NCBI GenBank assembly: GCA_034180045.1
Contig: JAXFOY010000013.1
Location: 1-23,244, forward strand
Reading direction: 5' to 3'
Length of the DNA stretch: 23,244 nucleotides
Source of the DNA: Eubacterium_B sp034180045
GTDB lineage: Bacteria > Bacillota > Clostridia > Peptostreptococcales > Anaerovoracaceae
In this document: one piece after another, positions 6,144 through 14,117 of the stretch
Numbering within the stretch: position 1 is the first letter of the stretch
Layout: every line of letters starts with the position of its first letter
Notes under the pieces: model-generated
Told to the model about the DNA's origin: nothing
The model's input: only the letters and a program-made list of their open reading frames with translations
Databases searched by the model: none
Program-made: the position numbers and the translations under genes

Positions 6144-6812
6144 TTGGATAAGTTTGAGCTGATGCGACAAAGACATTCTGTCAGATCCTATCTTGACAAG
6201 GATATTGATGCGGAACATGTATTGATTTTACGCAAAGCCATAGACAGATTTAACAAAATTAGCGGACTGAATATGCAGTTTATCGAAAATGATGCTGATG
6301 CTTTTGATTGCAGGATGGCAAGATATGGAAAGTTTGAAGGAGTAAAAAACTACATAGCTTTAGTAGGGCCGAAAGGACCGAATCTTGACTTCAAATGCGG
6401 GTATTACGGTGAACATATTGTTCTTCTTGCGCAAAGCCTGGGACTTAACACCTGTTGGGTAGGGCTTACATTTAACAAGACAAAGACGGTTTTCAGCTCA
6501 GAGAACAATGAAAAGCTCGCTGCGGTCATAGCAATAGGATATGGAAAAACACAAGGTGTTCCTCATAAGAGCAAAAAGCTGAAAGCTGTAAGCGATTACA
6601 AAGAGGGCGATCCGGAATGGTTCAAAAGAGGAGTGGAGGCTGCACTTCTTGCACCGACAGCAATAAATCAGCAAAAGTTCAACATAGTTCACAATGTAAA
6701 AAAGGTAAAATTAAGACCGGGAATAGGTTTTTTTACAAAGATGGATATGGGAATAGTAAAATATCATTTTGAACTTGGAGCAGGCAAGGAAAATTTTGTG
6801 TGGAGTGAATAA
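6144..6812 (+). CDS. Nitroreductase-family FMN oxidoreductase
   Basis: FMN-dependent NAD(P)H oxidoreductase fold of 222 aa. The N-terminal LMRQRHSVRSYLDKDID is the nitroreductase FMN-phosphate signature. The central segment GEHIVLLAQSLGLNTCWVGL is the conserved dimer/FMN helix, and APTAINQQKF near residues 172-181 is typical of the TM1586-like subgroup in which the ring-binding loop comes late. It starts at TTG with AAGGAAGG about 8 bases upstream; no in-frame ATG gives the full signature. It is probably expressed alone, since a riboswitch and promoter follow. The substrate cannot be deduced: nitro compounds, quinones and flavins are all possible. Confidence 0.88.
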   Translation: MDKFELMRQRHSVRSYLDKDIDAEHVLILRKAIDRFNKISGLNMQFIENDADAFDCRMARYGKFEGVKNYIALVGPKGPNLDFKCGYYGEHIVLLAQSLGLNTCWVGLTFNKTKTVFSSENNEKLAAVIAIGYGKTQGVPHKSKKLKAVSDYKEGDPEWFKRGVEAALLAPTAINQQKFNIVHNVKKVKLRPGIGFFTKMDMGIVKYHFELGAGKENFVWSE

Positions 6813-6832
6813 AAAATAAGCTTATTTTTGAA

Positions 6833-6861
6833 TTGCAATAGAAAAGTTTCAGTGTTATAAT
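6833..6861 (+). promoter_or_regulatory. Promoter of the Mn riboswitch/P-type ATPase transcript
   Basis: TTGCAA (6833-6838), a 17-base spacer and a perfect TATAAT (6856-6861) preceded by an extended TG. The predicted start near 6868 is just before the aptamer. Confidence 0.75.
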
Positions 6862-6877
6862 CAAAATGAATTTAATA

Positions 6878-6998
6878 GATTTTGGGGGAGTAACAAGCGC
6901 TCTGCGGAATAAGTCAACAACACCGGTTTATAGAACCTGGCTTATTTTAAAATGTGAGACTCAGTATTGGAAAAGCTATGCATGAGTCCGACCAAAAC
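6878..6998 (+). promoter_or_regulatory. yybP-ykoY (manganese) riboswitch aptamer
   Basis: The closing stem P1 is TTTTGG (6880-6885) with CCAAAA (6992-6997). The conserved GGGGGAGTAAC loop segment follows the 5' strand. Two internal helices are visible: AATAAG/CTTATT enclosing a CCGGTT/AACCTGG hairpin and GTCAACAAC, and GACTCA/TGAGTC. This matches the layout of the yybP-ykoY family, which senses Mn2+ and controls MntP, TerC-like and P-type ATPase exporters. A terminator follows, so metal binding is expected to switch transcription on. Family identity rests on the GGGGAGUA element, the GUCAACA segment, the ACC 3' strand and the ATPase context. A covariance search was not run. Confidence 0.8.
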
Positions 6999-7008
6999 AA
7001 GAAACCGA

Positions 7009-7037
7009 GGTATAGCATTGCTATACCTTTATTTTTT
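7009..7037 (+). terminator. Regulated terminator of the Mn riboswitch
   Basis: A perfect 8-bp stem GGTATAGC/GCTATACC with a 3-base loop, followed by TTTATTTTTT. It lies between the aptamer and the ATPase ribosome binding site, as an expression platform should. Confidence 0.88.
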
Positions 7038-7056
7038 AACTTAGAAAGAGGCTATT

Positions 7057-9705
7057 ATGGAAAAAGAATATCTTAAAGATTCCACGCAGGTTTTAGAGTC
7101 GCTGGAATCCGCAGAGAGCGGACTTTCGAGTTCGGTCGTTGCTGAAAGACAGAAAAAATACGGTGAAAATAAGCTTGCGGAGGGAAACAAAAAGACAAAT
7201 ATCCAAAGGTTTATCGAGCAGTTAAAAGACCCTATGCTTATCATGCTCATAATCGCAGCCGGGGTGTCAGCGGTGACAAATATAGCATCCGGCGAATCCA
7301 TGGTGGAAGTTTTTATCATCATTGCGGTTGTTCTGTTGAACGCAATTTTGGGAGTATTGCAGGAAAGTAAGGCAGAAGCTGCGATAGAAGCATTGCAGAC
7401 TATGACGGCGGCTACATGTAAGGTTATAAGAGACGGAAGGCAGCAGGTGATACAAAGTGCTGAACTTGTTCCCGGCGATATAATCGTACTTGAAGCAGGC
7501 GATGCGGTACCTGCGGACGGAAGAATTATAAGTTCGGCAAGTCTTGAGATTGAAGAATCGGCGCTTACAGGGGAAAGCGTTCCGGTAAACAAGCTGATAG
7601 ATGTTCTGAACCTGAATGAAAACAAAGACATACCTTTGGGTGACAGAGTCAATATGTGTTATATGGGTTCTACAGTTGTATACGGTCGTGGCATGGCTGT
7701 TGTGACTGCAACCGGTATGAATACCGAAATGGGAAAAATTGCGGACGCTTTGAACAAGACTGAGGAAGAACTTACGCCTCTTCAAATTAAGTTGAACGAG
7801 CTTGGAAAAAAACTTTCATATCTTGTGCTGCTAATATGTATTTTTATATTCATTTTTGATTTGTTTATCGCAAAGGACTTGACCATAACAACAATTCTCA
7901 ACACTTTCATGGTAGCGGTATCGCTGGCGGTTGCAGCTATACCCGAGGGACTTGCGACCGTAGTAACCGTTGTCTTGTCGATGGGCGTGACAAAAATGTC
8001 AAAGGAAAACGCTGTGATAAGAAGACTTACTGCGGTTGAAACTCTGGGGTGCACTCAGATTATCTGCTCTGACAAAACCGGAACTCTTACACAGAACAAA
8101 ATGACAGTGACGGAGCATATAGGCGACGGTAAGTTTATCGCTACAGCGATGTCGCTTTGCTGTGATGCCGTACTCAATGAAAAAGATGAGGCGGAGGGAG
8201 AACCTACAGAGGCGGCGCTGGTTAACTTTGCCGCAAAACAGGGACTGAAAAAATACGAACTCGAAAAAGTTTCACCTCGTGTAGACGAATGTCCTTTTGA
8301 TTCATCAAGAAAGATGATGAGTACAATACACGCTTCAGATGCAAAGTTTATCCAATATACAAAGGGTGCGCCTGATGTTATTTTAAGCAGATGTACAAGT
8401 TTTTGGGACGGAAGCAAAGAATGTGAAATGACGGAAGAGGCTCGCAATGAATTCTTTGCCGCGAACAAGGCAATGGCTGACAAAGCGCTTAGAGTTTTGG
8501 CTGTAGCAAAGCGCGATTGGGATAGCAAACCGCAAGACAATTCTTCAGATAATCTTGAAAAAAATCTGTGTTTGATTGGAATGACAGGTATGATAGATCC
8601 TATCAGACCGGAAGTAAAGGATGCTATCATTGAGTGCAGCAGAGCGGGAATCAGACCGATAATGATTACCGGAGATCACAAAGACACGGCAGTTGCGATT
8701 GCAAAGGATTTGGGAATAATCAGCGACGCCTCACAAGCCATAACGGGAGCGCAGCTAAATGAAATCAGCGATGAGGATTTAGATGATAGAATCGTTGAGT
8801 TTTCAGTATATGCAAGGGTTCAGCCCGAGCATAAGGTGAGAATAGTAAACGCGTGGAAGAAGCGTGGTGCCATCACCGCTATGACAGGTGACGGAGTAAA
8901 CGATGCACCTTCGATTAAAACTGCCGACATAGGCATAGGAATGGGAATCACAGGTACGGATGTGACCAAAAATGTTGCCGATATGATTTTGGCAGATGAT
9001 AATTTTGCAACTATAGTTAATGCTGTTGACGAGGGCAGACGCATTTATGATAATATACGCAAGGCAATACAGTTCCTGCTCAGCTCAAATATGAGTGAGG
9101 TGCTTGGAATATTTTTTGCCACTTTGCTCGGATTCACACTGTTAAAGCCTGTGCATCTGCTGTTTATAAATCTGATTACAGACTGTTTCCCTGCTCTAGC
9201 ACTGGGTGTGGAAAAAGGTGAACCTGATATAATGAGAAGACCGCCTCGTAAATCAAGCGACTCCATCTTTGCAGGCGGAATGATATTTGATATAGTGTAT
9301 CAGGGACTTTTGATAACGGTTTTAACAATAGTTTCATATATAATCGGACATTCCATGGAGGTTGGATATTTTGAGATGCCTAAGGGACTTTCTGCTGACG
9401 GTATGACCATGGCATTTTTAACAATGAATATGTGTGAAATCTTCCAGAGCATGAACATGCGCTCGCAGAGGGGCAGTATATTTAGGCTTCAGCAGCAAAA
9501 TAAAGCACTTTTGGGCGCAATGCTCGGAAGTTTCATCATTGTAACTGTAGTCATAGAAGTACCGTTTGTAGCAGGACTGTTCGGATTTACTTCTGTAAGT
9601 TTTAATGAGTATCTTGTGGCGATGGGACTTTCTATCCTTGTGATACCTATTGTAGAGTGTGTCAAGGCAATTCAGAGAGCTATGGACAAGAGAAAAAATC
9701 TGTGA
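7057..9705 (+). CDS. Type IIA calcium/manganese-transporting P-type ATPase
   Basis: Membrane cation pump of 882 aa, full length for the bacterial SERCA/PMR1-like group. The actuator TGES is at 171-174 and the phosphorylated aspartate at 339 in SDKTGTLTQNKMT; the hinge has TGDGVND. Membrane ligands of the type II site are kept: IPEGL at 295-299 in TM4, Asn678 and Glu681 in TM5 (SSNMSEVLG), Asn705, Thr708 and Asp709 in TM6 (NLITDCFPALALG). The N-terminal cation-ATPase domain and about ten membrane segments are present. A ribosome binding site (GAAAGAGG) lies 7-8 bases before the ATG. The manganese riboswitch upstream suggests the physiological job is Mn2+ (or Mn2+/Ca2+) export from the cytoplasm; metal specificity is inferred from this. 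It is monocistronic up to the TPP riboswitch. Confidence 0.95.
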   Translation: MEKEYLKDSTQVLESLESAESGLSSSVVAERQKKYGENKLAEGNKKTNIQRFIEQLKDPMLIMLIIAAGVSAVTNIASGESMVEVFIIIAVVLLNAILGVLQESKAEAAIEALQTMTAATCKVIRDGRQQVIQSAELVPGDIIVLEAGDAVPADGRIISSASLEIEESALTGESVPVNKLIDVLNLNENKDIPLGDRVNMCYMGSTVVYGRGMAVVTATGMNTEMGKIADALNKTEEELTPLQIKLNELGKKLSYLVLLICIFIFIFDLFIAKDLTITTILNTFMVAVSLAVAAIPEGLATVVTVVLSMGVTKMSKENAVIRRLTAVETLGCTQIICSDKTGTLTQNKMTVTEHIGDGKFIATAMSLCCDAVLNEKDEAEGEPTEAALVNFAAKQGLKKYELEKVSPRVDECPFDSSRKMMSTIHASDAKFIQYTKGAPDVILSRCTSFWDGSKECEMTEEARNEFFAANKAMADKALRVLAVAKRDWDSKPQDNSSDNLEKNLCLIGMTGMIDPIRPEVKDAIIECSRAGIRPIMITGDHKDTAVAIAKDLGIISDASQAITGAQLNEISDEDLDDRIVEFSVYARVQPEHKVRIVNAWKKRGAITAMTGDGVNDAPSIKTADIGIGMGITGTDVTKNVADMILADDNFATIVNAVDEGRRIYDNIRKAIQFLLSSNMSEVLGIFFATLLGFTLLKPVHLLFINLITDCFPALALGVEKGEPDIMRRPPRKSSDSIFAGGMIFDIVYQGLLITVLTIVSYIIGHSMEVGYFEMPKGLSADGMTMAFLTMNMCEIFQSMNMRSQRGSIFRLQQQNKALLGAMLGSFIIVTVVIEVPFVAGLFGFTSVSFNEYLVAMGLSILVIPIVECVKAIQRAMDKRKNL

Positions 9706-9748
9706 TATATTTTAGCTGAATAAGAGAGCATGAGCATCTTTTCAGTAA

Positions 9749-9765
9749 CGGTGTTTTTCGCACCG
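9749..9765 (+). other. Small hairpin after the ATPase gene
   Basis: A CGGTG/CACCG stem with a 7-base loop between the ATPase stop and the TPP aptamer. No T-run follows directly, so it is a poor terminator. It could mark a weak end of the ATPase transcript or a leader structure of the thi transcript. No convincing promoter for the thi operon was found between 9706 and 9777. Confidence 0.25.
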
Positions 9766-9777
9766 ACAAATTAATAT

Positions 9778-9868
9778 TTTCGAGGGGAGCAGTATTTGCT
9801 GAGAGTTGGCGCTGAAATGCGTTAAGACCCTATGACCTGTTTGGATAATGCCAGCGTAGGGATGTAGA
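9778..9868 (+). promoter_or_regulatory. TPP (THI-box) riboswitch aptamer
   Basis: The conserved elements appear in order: GGGGAGC, GCTGAGAG, AGACCC, ACCTG, then TTGGATAATGCCAGCGTAGGGA. This is the thiamine pyrophosphate aptamer. It is followed by a terminator and by thiM-thiE-thiW-thiD-thiC, so high TPP is expected to stop transcription before the operon. Confidence 0.97.
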
Positions 9869-9875
9869 TTATTAC

Positions 9876-9910
9876 GAGTAGTATCCGCGGGTACTACTCA
9901 TTTTATTTTT
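9876..9910 (+). terminator. Expression-platform terminator of the TPP riboswitch
   Basis: An 8-bp stem GAGTAGTA/TACTACTC, extendable by TCC/GGG, then ATTTTATTTTT. The flanking 11-mer ATTACGAGTAG occurs at 9871-9881 and again at 9911-9921. The second copy can also pair with the 3' arm of the terminator. Confidence 0.9.
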
Positions 9911-9946
9911 ATTACGAGTAGGAATTAAAACGAATTGGAGTGATTT

Positions 9947-10708
9947 ATGACAGCTTATGAGCCTTTAGTTCATATAATTACAAATAGCGTGACCATAAAT
10001 GATACGGTCAATTTTATCCTCGCTTCGGGCGCTGCCGCAATATGTGCGGATTCGCCTTGTGAGGCGGCTGAAATAAGCTCAATTTCCGACGCACTTTTGA
10101 TAAATATAGGAATGCCGAGCGAATCGAAGCTTAAAGCTATGCTTGCAGCCGGAAAAAGCGCTAACAAAATGGGAATCCCGGTTGTCCTTGATCCTGTAGG
10201 AGCAGGCGCATCCGGATTCAGAAAAGATATACTTTCACGCCTTCTCAGAGAGATAAAATTCACCTGCATAAGAGGGAATAAATCCGAGATTGCATCTCTT
10301 TGCGAGATGGATTTTGTATCAAAGGGAGTTGAAGGTGTCGAAGTTGAACTTTGCGATAGTGCGATACACGAATTTGCCGCAAAGACAGGTTCAATAGTTG
10401 TTCTTACCGGAGATATTGACATAATAGCTGATGATAAAGATAAGTTTGAAGTTGCAGGCGGCGACCGCCTGATACGAAAAGTCACCGGAAGCGGATGTAT
10501 GTACAGCGCCTTTATCGCAGCCAGATTGGCTATGGAAAAGAGTGGTTCAGCGATTAAAACCGTAAGAAAGGCGGCAAGTGACTATAAGAGAAATGCTATT
10601 AGAGCCAAACATCTCATGGAAGAAAGAGGTTTGGCGGGAACTGCAAGTTTTAGGCAGTGCCTTATTGATGCGATGAGCATGGAAATGCCGGGAGAATATT
10701 TTGAGTAA
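9947..10708 (+). CDS. thiM: Hydroxyethylthiazole kinase
   Basis: Phosphorylates 4-methyl-5-(2-hydroxyethyl)thiazole for salvage into thiamine; 253 aa, near family length. Visible motifs: LVHIITNSVTINDTVN at the N-terminus for thiazole binding, VVLDPVGAGASGFR in the middle, and the phosphate-binding VTGSGCMYSAF near the end with catalytic-region Cys184. The usual SPIMADA segment is changed to AAICADSPCEAAEIS, a mild divergence. The ATG has TTGGAGTGA upstream. First gene of the TPP-controlled operon; it overlaps thiE by 8 bases and is likely translationally coupled. Confidence 0.95.
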   Translation: MTAYEPLVHIITNSVTINDTVNFILASGAAAICADSPCEAAEISSISDALLINIGMPSESKLKAMLAAGKSANKMGIPVVLDPVGAGASGFRKDILSRLLREIKFTCIRGNKSEIASLCEMDFVSKGVEGVEVELCDSAIHEFAAKTGSIVVLTGDIDIIADDKDKFEVAGGDRLIRKVTGSGCMYSAFIAARLAMEKSGSAIKTVRKAASDYKRNAIRAKHLMEERGLAGTASFRQCLIDAMSMEMPGEYFE

Positions 10709-11342
10709 ATTAGATAGAAAAGATTTCTTGGTCTACGCAATAACAGATGAAAAGTTTAGAAGTGATGAAGAATGGGAATTCGTTTTGAAACCTGTATTTG
10801 AGGCAGGTATCAGAATCTTGCAGTTTAGATCAAAGTCACTTGATGGAGATGATTTTATTGAATCAGGAAGGACAATTTCTAAAATCTGCCATAAATACGG
10901 CGCATTTTTGATAGTCAACGATGATGCGAATTTTTGTAAGCTGATTGAAGCGGACGGGGTTCATCTTGGTCAAAGCGATATGCCTATAGAAACAGCAAGG
11001 AGAATGCTTGGAGATGAATATATAATAGGTGCAACCGCTCACAATCTCGACGAAGCAAAAAAGGCGCAGGCAAGCGGAGCCGATTATATAGGCGCAGGGG
11101 CTGCGTTCGGTTCGAAATCAAAGCTTGATGCAAAGCCCATAGAAATTGCCGAGTATAGAAATATTACAGGAAATATCTCAATTCCTGTCGTGGCTATAGG
11201 AGGCATAAGTCTTGATAATATGAGTGCTCTTGCAGATACCGGTATTGACGGCGTTGCCGTGATTTCGGCATTGTTCGATGCAGAAGATATTTCAGATGCG
11301 GCTATAAGGCTAATGGCAAAAAGCCGTGAACTGTTCGAGTGA
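10701..11342 (+). CDS. thiE: Thiamine-phosphate synthase
   Basis: Joins HMP pyrophosphate and thiazole phosphate to make thiamine phosphate. It is a TIM-barrel protein of 213 aa, normal length. Family motifs: ILQFRSKSLDG (diphosphate loop), LIVNDDANFCKLIEADGVHLGQSDMP, GATAHNLDEAKKAQASGADYIGAGAAFGSKSK and VVAIGGIS. The start is TTG at 10701 with GGGAGA upstream, inside the 3' end of thiM. The later sequence has no better start. It accepts the product of ThiM from the gene before it and of ThiD from two genes on. Confidence 0.95.
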   Translation: MSKLDRKDFLVYAITDEKFRSDEEWEFVLKPVFEAGIRILQFRSKSLDGDDFIESGRTISKICHKYGAFLIVNDDANFCKLIEADGVHLGQSDMPIETARRMLGDEYIIGATAHNLDEAKKAQASGADYIGAGAAFGSKSKLDAKPIEIAEYRNITGNISIPVVAIGGISLDNMSALADTGIDGVAVISALFDAEDISDAAIRLMAKSRELFE

Positions 11343-11368
11343 AACCGTACACATAAAAGGAAGTAAAA

Positions 11369-11878
11369 ATGAATAATAAAGAATTGAAAAAGCTGCTGCT
11401 TGCAGCCATGTTTGTCGCTATAGGAGTGTCCCTTTCAGGTTTTTTCATACCCGTAGGAACTGCAAAATGTTTTCCCATTCAACATATGATGAATGTTTTT
11501 TCCGCTGTATTTCTCGGACCCGTTTACGGTGTTGCATCGGCATTTTGCACATCTTTAATCAGAAATTTTATGGGGACAGGGTCGCTTTTGGCATTTCCGG
11601 GGAGCATGATAGGGGCATTGCTATGCGGAGTAATATATAAGAAAACTAAAAATCTATATGCGAGCTATATAGGTGAGATTTTCGGAACCGGAATACTTGG
11701 AGGTATTACCGCATATCCGGTCGCACTATTTTTAATGGGCAACTCGGCAGTTGCAATATTCGCTTTTGTAATTCCTTTCCTCATAAGTACAGTCGGAGGA
11801 ACTATAGTAGCGGCAATACTCATCGGAGTTATGAATAAAACAGGTGTTTTAGATTATCTTAAACGCCAGATACAATAG
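11369..11878 (+). CDS. thiW: ThiW, thiazole-specific ECF transporter S component
   Basis: Hydrophobic protein of 169 aa with five to six membrane segments, the size of ECF substrate-capture proteins. The segment FFIPVGTAKCFPIQHMMNVFSAVFLGP is characteristic of ThiW, with N-terminal helix KKLLLAAMFVAIG for contact with the transporter's T component. In the family it takes up hydroxyethylthiazole, using a shared EcfA/A'/T module encoded elsewhere. Its place beside thiM and under a TPP riboswitch supports thiazole as substrate; the substrate is inferred from family and context. RBS AAGGAAG, 26 bases after thiE. Confidence 0.93.
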   Translation: MNNKELKKLLLAAMFVAIGVSLSGFFIPVGTAKCFPIQHMMNVFSAVFLGPVYGVASAFCTSLIRNFMGTGSLLAFPGSMIGALLCGVIYKKTKNLYASYIGEIFGTGILGGITAYPVALFLMGNSAVAIFAFVIPFLISTVGGTIVAAILIGVMNKTGVLDYLKRQIQ

Positions 11879-11887
11879 GAGGCAGTT

Positions 11888-12688
11888 ATGAAAAAAGTTC
11901 TTACAATAGCCGGAAGCGATTCCAGCGGTGGTGCCGGAATACAGGCGGATATTAAAACAATGCTTGCTAACGGTGTATATGCGATGTCGGTAATTACCGC
12001 TTTGACAGCACAAAATACGATAGGTGTGAGGTCAATTTATAATGTAAGCGAAGAATTTCTAAAAGATCAGATAAGCTCGGTTTTTGAAGATATATATCCT
12101 GATGCTGTCAAAATAGGTATGGTAAGCGATGCCGGACTTGCAAGGATGATTGCATGGGAGCTTTATATGTGGAAGGTTAAGAATGTGGTTCTCGATCCGG
12201 TAATGGTCTCCACAAGCGGTGCAAGGCTTATTTCCGATGAAGCCTGTGAGGTTTTGGTGGAAAAACTCATTCCGCTTGCAAGGGTGATAACTCCAAACAC
12301 ACCTGAAGCCGAGTTCATCTCAGGTGAAAAGATAAAATCCGCATGTGACATGGAGAAAGTCGCAAAGCTCATTGCTGAGAAACATAAAGTGGCTGTACTG
12401 CTTAAAGGTGGACACAGCATTTGCGATGCAGATGATTTGTTATACGAAAACGGTAAGTTAAAATGGTTTAGAGGTGAGCGCATAAATACCGACAATACTC
12501 ATGGAACCGGTTGTGTACTGTCAAGTGCTATAGCATCGAATCTCGCTAAAGAAATGAGTCTGGAAGAGGCTATTACAAAAGCCAAAGAATATATCAGCGG
12601 GGCACTTGCGACGGGGCTTGACCTCGGGGCGGGAAACGGTCCTTTAGACCACGGTTTCGATTTGAAAAGCAAATTTATATCCACATAA
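11888..12688 (+). CDS. thiD: Hydroxymethylpyrimidine/phosphomethylpyrimidine kinase
   Basis: Ribokinase-fold enzyme of 266 aa that phosphorylates HMP and HMP-phosphate to HMP pyrophosphate. The N-terminal LTIAGSDSSGGAGIQADIKT and the following VITALTAQNT are the pyrimidine-binding signature. VVLDPVMVSTSGARL and the C-terminal NTHGTGCVLSSAIASNLA (anion hole and catalytic region) are intact. RBS AGGAGG is 6 bases upstream of the ATG, 9 bases after thiW. It works between ThiC and ThiE. Confidence 0.96.
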   Translation: MKKVLTIAGSDSSGGAGIQADIKTMLANGVYAMSVITALTAQNTIGVRSIYNVSEEFLKDQISSVFEDIYPDAVKIGMVSDAGLARMIAWELYMWKVKNVVLDPVMVSTSGARLISDEACEVLVEKLIPLARVITPNTPEAEFISGEKIKSACDMEKVAKLIAEKHKVAVLLKGGHSICDADDLLYENGKLKWFRGERINTDNTHGTGCVLSSAIASNLAKEMSLEEAITKAKEYISGALATGLDLGAGNGPLDHGFDLKSKFIST

Positions 12689-12736
12689 ATTTTTCGAATT
12701 CGTATTTTGTTTTTATTTTGTAAGTGAGGAGATACT

Positions 12737-14050
12737 ATGGAAAGAAGTTATTTTACACAGATGGAAGCTGCGCGTAAAGGTTTCGTGACACCTGAGCTTG
12801 AAATAGTTGCAGCAAAGGAAAATCGCAGCGTCGATGAATTATTGCCTCTTTTGGCATCAGGCAAGATGGTCATTCCTGCAAATATTAATCACAAGTCGCT
12901 AAGTCCAAACGGAATCGGCAGCATGCTCAAGACAAAGATAAATGTAAATCTTGGAATTAGCCGTGATTGCAAGGATTACAACATCGAAATGGAAAAAGTT
13001 ATGAGTGCCGTGAATCTCGGTGCAGAGGCCATTATGGATCTCTCAAGTCACGGGAATACTCAGCCATTCAGGCAAAAACTCTGCAAAGAGTGTCCTGCGA
13101 TGATAGGAACTGTTCCTATATATGATTCCGTAATTCACTATCAAAGAGATTTAGCTACGCTTACAGCGAGGGATTTTATTGATGTAATTAGACTTCATGC
13201 ACAAGATGGCGTGGATTTTGTTACACTTCACTGCGGAATAACAAGAAAGACCATAGAACAAATAAAAAACGGCGGAAGAAAAATGAACATCGTAAGTCGC
13301 GGGGGAAGTCTCGTATTTGCATGGATGTCGATGACCGGAAATGAAAATCCTTTCTATGAATATTATGATGAGATTGTTGAAATATGCCGTGAATACGATG
13401 TGACAATAAGCCTCGGTGATGCCTGTCGCCCGGGATGTCTTGCAGATGCGACTGATGCTTGTCAGATAGAAGAACTCATAAAGCTTGGCGAACTGACAGA
13501 ACGGGCTTGGAAGAGGGATGTTCAGGTAATGGTAGAAGGACCCGGACATGTTCCGATGGACCAAATTGCCGCTAATATGAAGATACAGCAGACTATATGC
13601 AAGGGAGCGCCTTTCTATGTTCTTGGACCTCTTGTAACTGATATTGCACCGGGTTATGATCATATTACATCGGCAATAGGTGGAGCCATCGCCGCATGGC
13701 AGGGAGCCGCTTTCCTATGTTATGTAACTCCCGCAGAACACTTAGCGCTTCCAAGTGTAGACGATGTTCATCAGGGAATCATTGCCAGCAAGATTGCCGC
13801 TCATGCAGCCGATATCGCTAAGGGAATACCGGGCGCAAGAGAACAGGATGACAGAATGGCGGATGCGAGAAAAAATCTTGACTGGGATGCGCAGTGGCTG
13901 GAAGCTCTGGATCCTGAGGCGGCAAAGGCTATTCGTAAAAGTCGTATGCCTGAGCATGACCATTCAGATACATGCAGCATGTGTGGAAAATTTTGCGCAG
14001 TGAGAAGCATGAACAAAGCTCTTGCAGGAGAAATCATAGATATATTATAA
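12737..14050 (+). CDS. thiC: Phosphomethylpyrimidine synthase
   Basis: Radical-SAM enzyme converting aminoimidazole ribotide to HMP phosphate. It has 437 aa, the short form without the N-terminal extension of the E. coli enzyme. The barrel core is conserved (DLSSHGN, GTVPIYDS, DFVTLHCGIT, SRGGSLVFAWM, EGPGHVPMDQI, YDHITSAIGGA, YVTPAEHLALP). The C-terminal iron-sulfur motif is CSMCGKFC with Cys413, Cys416 and Cys420, that is CX2CX3C, one residue shorter than the CX2CX4C of E. coli ThiC. RBS GAGGAG. Last gene of the operon, 48 bases after thiD and followed by a hairpin terminator. It shows the pyrimidine half is made de novo. Confidence 0.96.
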   Translation: MERSYFTQMEAARKGFVTPELEIVAAKENRSVDELLPLLASGKMVIPANINHKSLSPNGIGSMLKTKINVNLGISRDCKDYNIEMEKVMSAVNLGAEAIMDLSSHGNTQPFRQKLCKECPAMIGTVPIYDSVIHYQRDLATLTARDFIDVIRLHAQDGVDFVTLHCGITRKTIEQIKNGGRKMNIVSRGGSLVFAWMSMTGNENPFYEYYDEIVEICREYDVTISLGDACRPGCLADATDACQIEELIKLGELTERAWKRDVQVMVEGPGHVPMDQIAANMKIQQTICKGAPFYVLGPLVTDIAPGYDHITSAIGGAIAAWQGAAFLCYVTPAEHLALPSVDDVHQGIIASKIAAHAADIAKGIPGAREQDDRMADARKNLDWDAQWLEALDPEAAKAIRKSRMPEHDHSDTCSMCGKFCAVRSMNKALAGEIIDIL

Positions 14051-14072
14051 TTATATATAAGTTAAATATTTA

Positions 14073-14107
14073 GGGCAGGCTTGTTTCTCAAGTCTGCCTG
14101 AGTTTTA
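14073..14107 (+). terminator. Terminator after thiC
   Basis: A 10-bp stem GGCAGGCTTG/CAAGTCTGCC (one G-U), a 5-base loop and a short TGAGTTTT tail. The T-run is weak, so some read-through into the CDF gene is possible. Confidence 0.65.
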
Positions 14108-14117
14108 GGTAGAATTT

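Noticed and set aside
8055..8630. Minus-strand 191-aa open frame opposite the ATPase
   Set aside because: A Ser-rich shadow of the ATPase reading frame without a plausible ribosome binding site or family.
9706..9777. Dedicated promoter for the thi operon
   Set aside because: TAATAT at 9772-9777 would start transcription inside the aptamer, and no other pair of hexamers with proper spacing was found.
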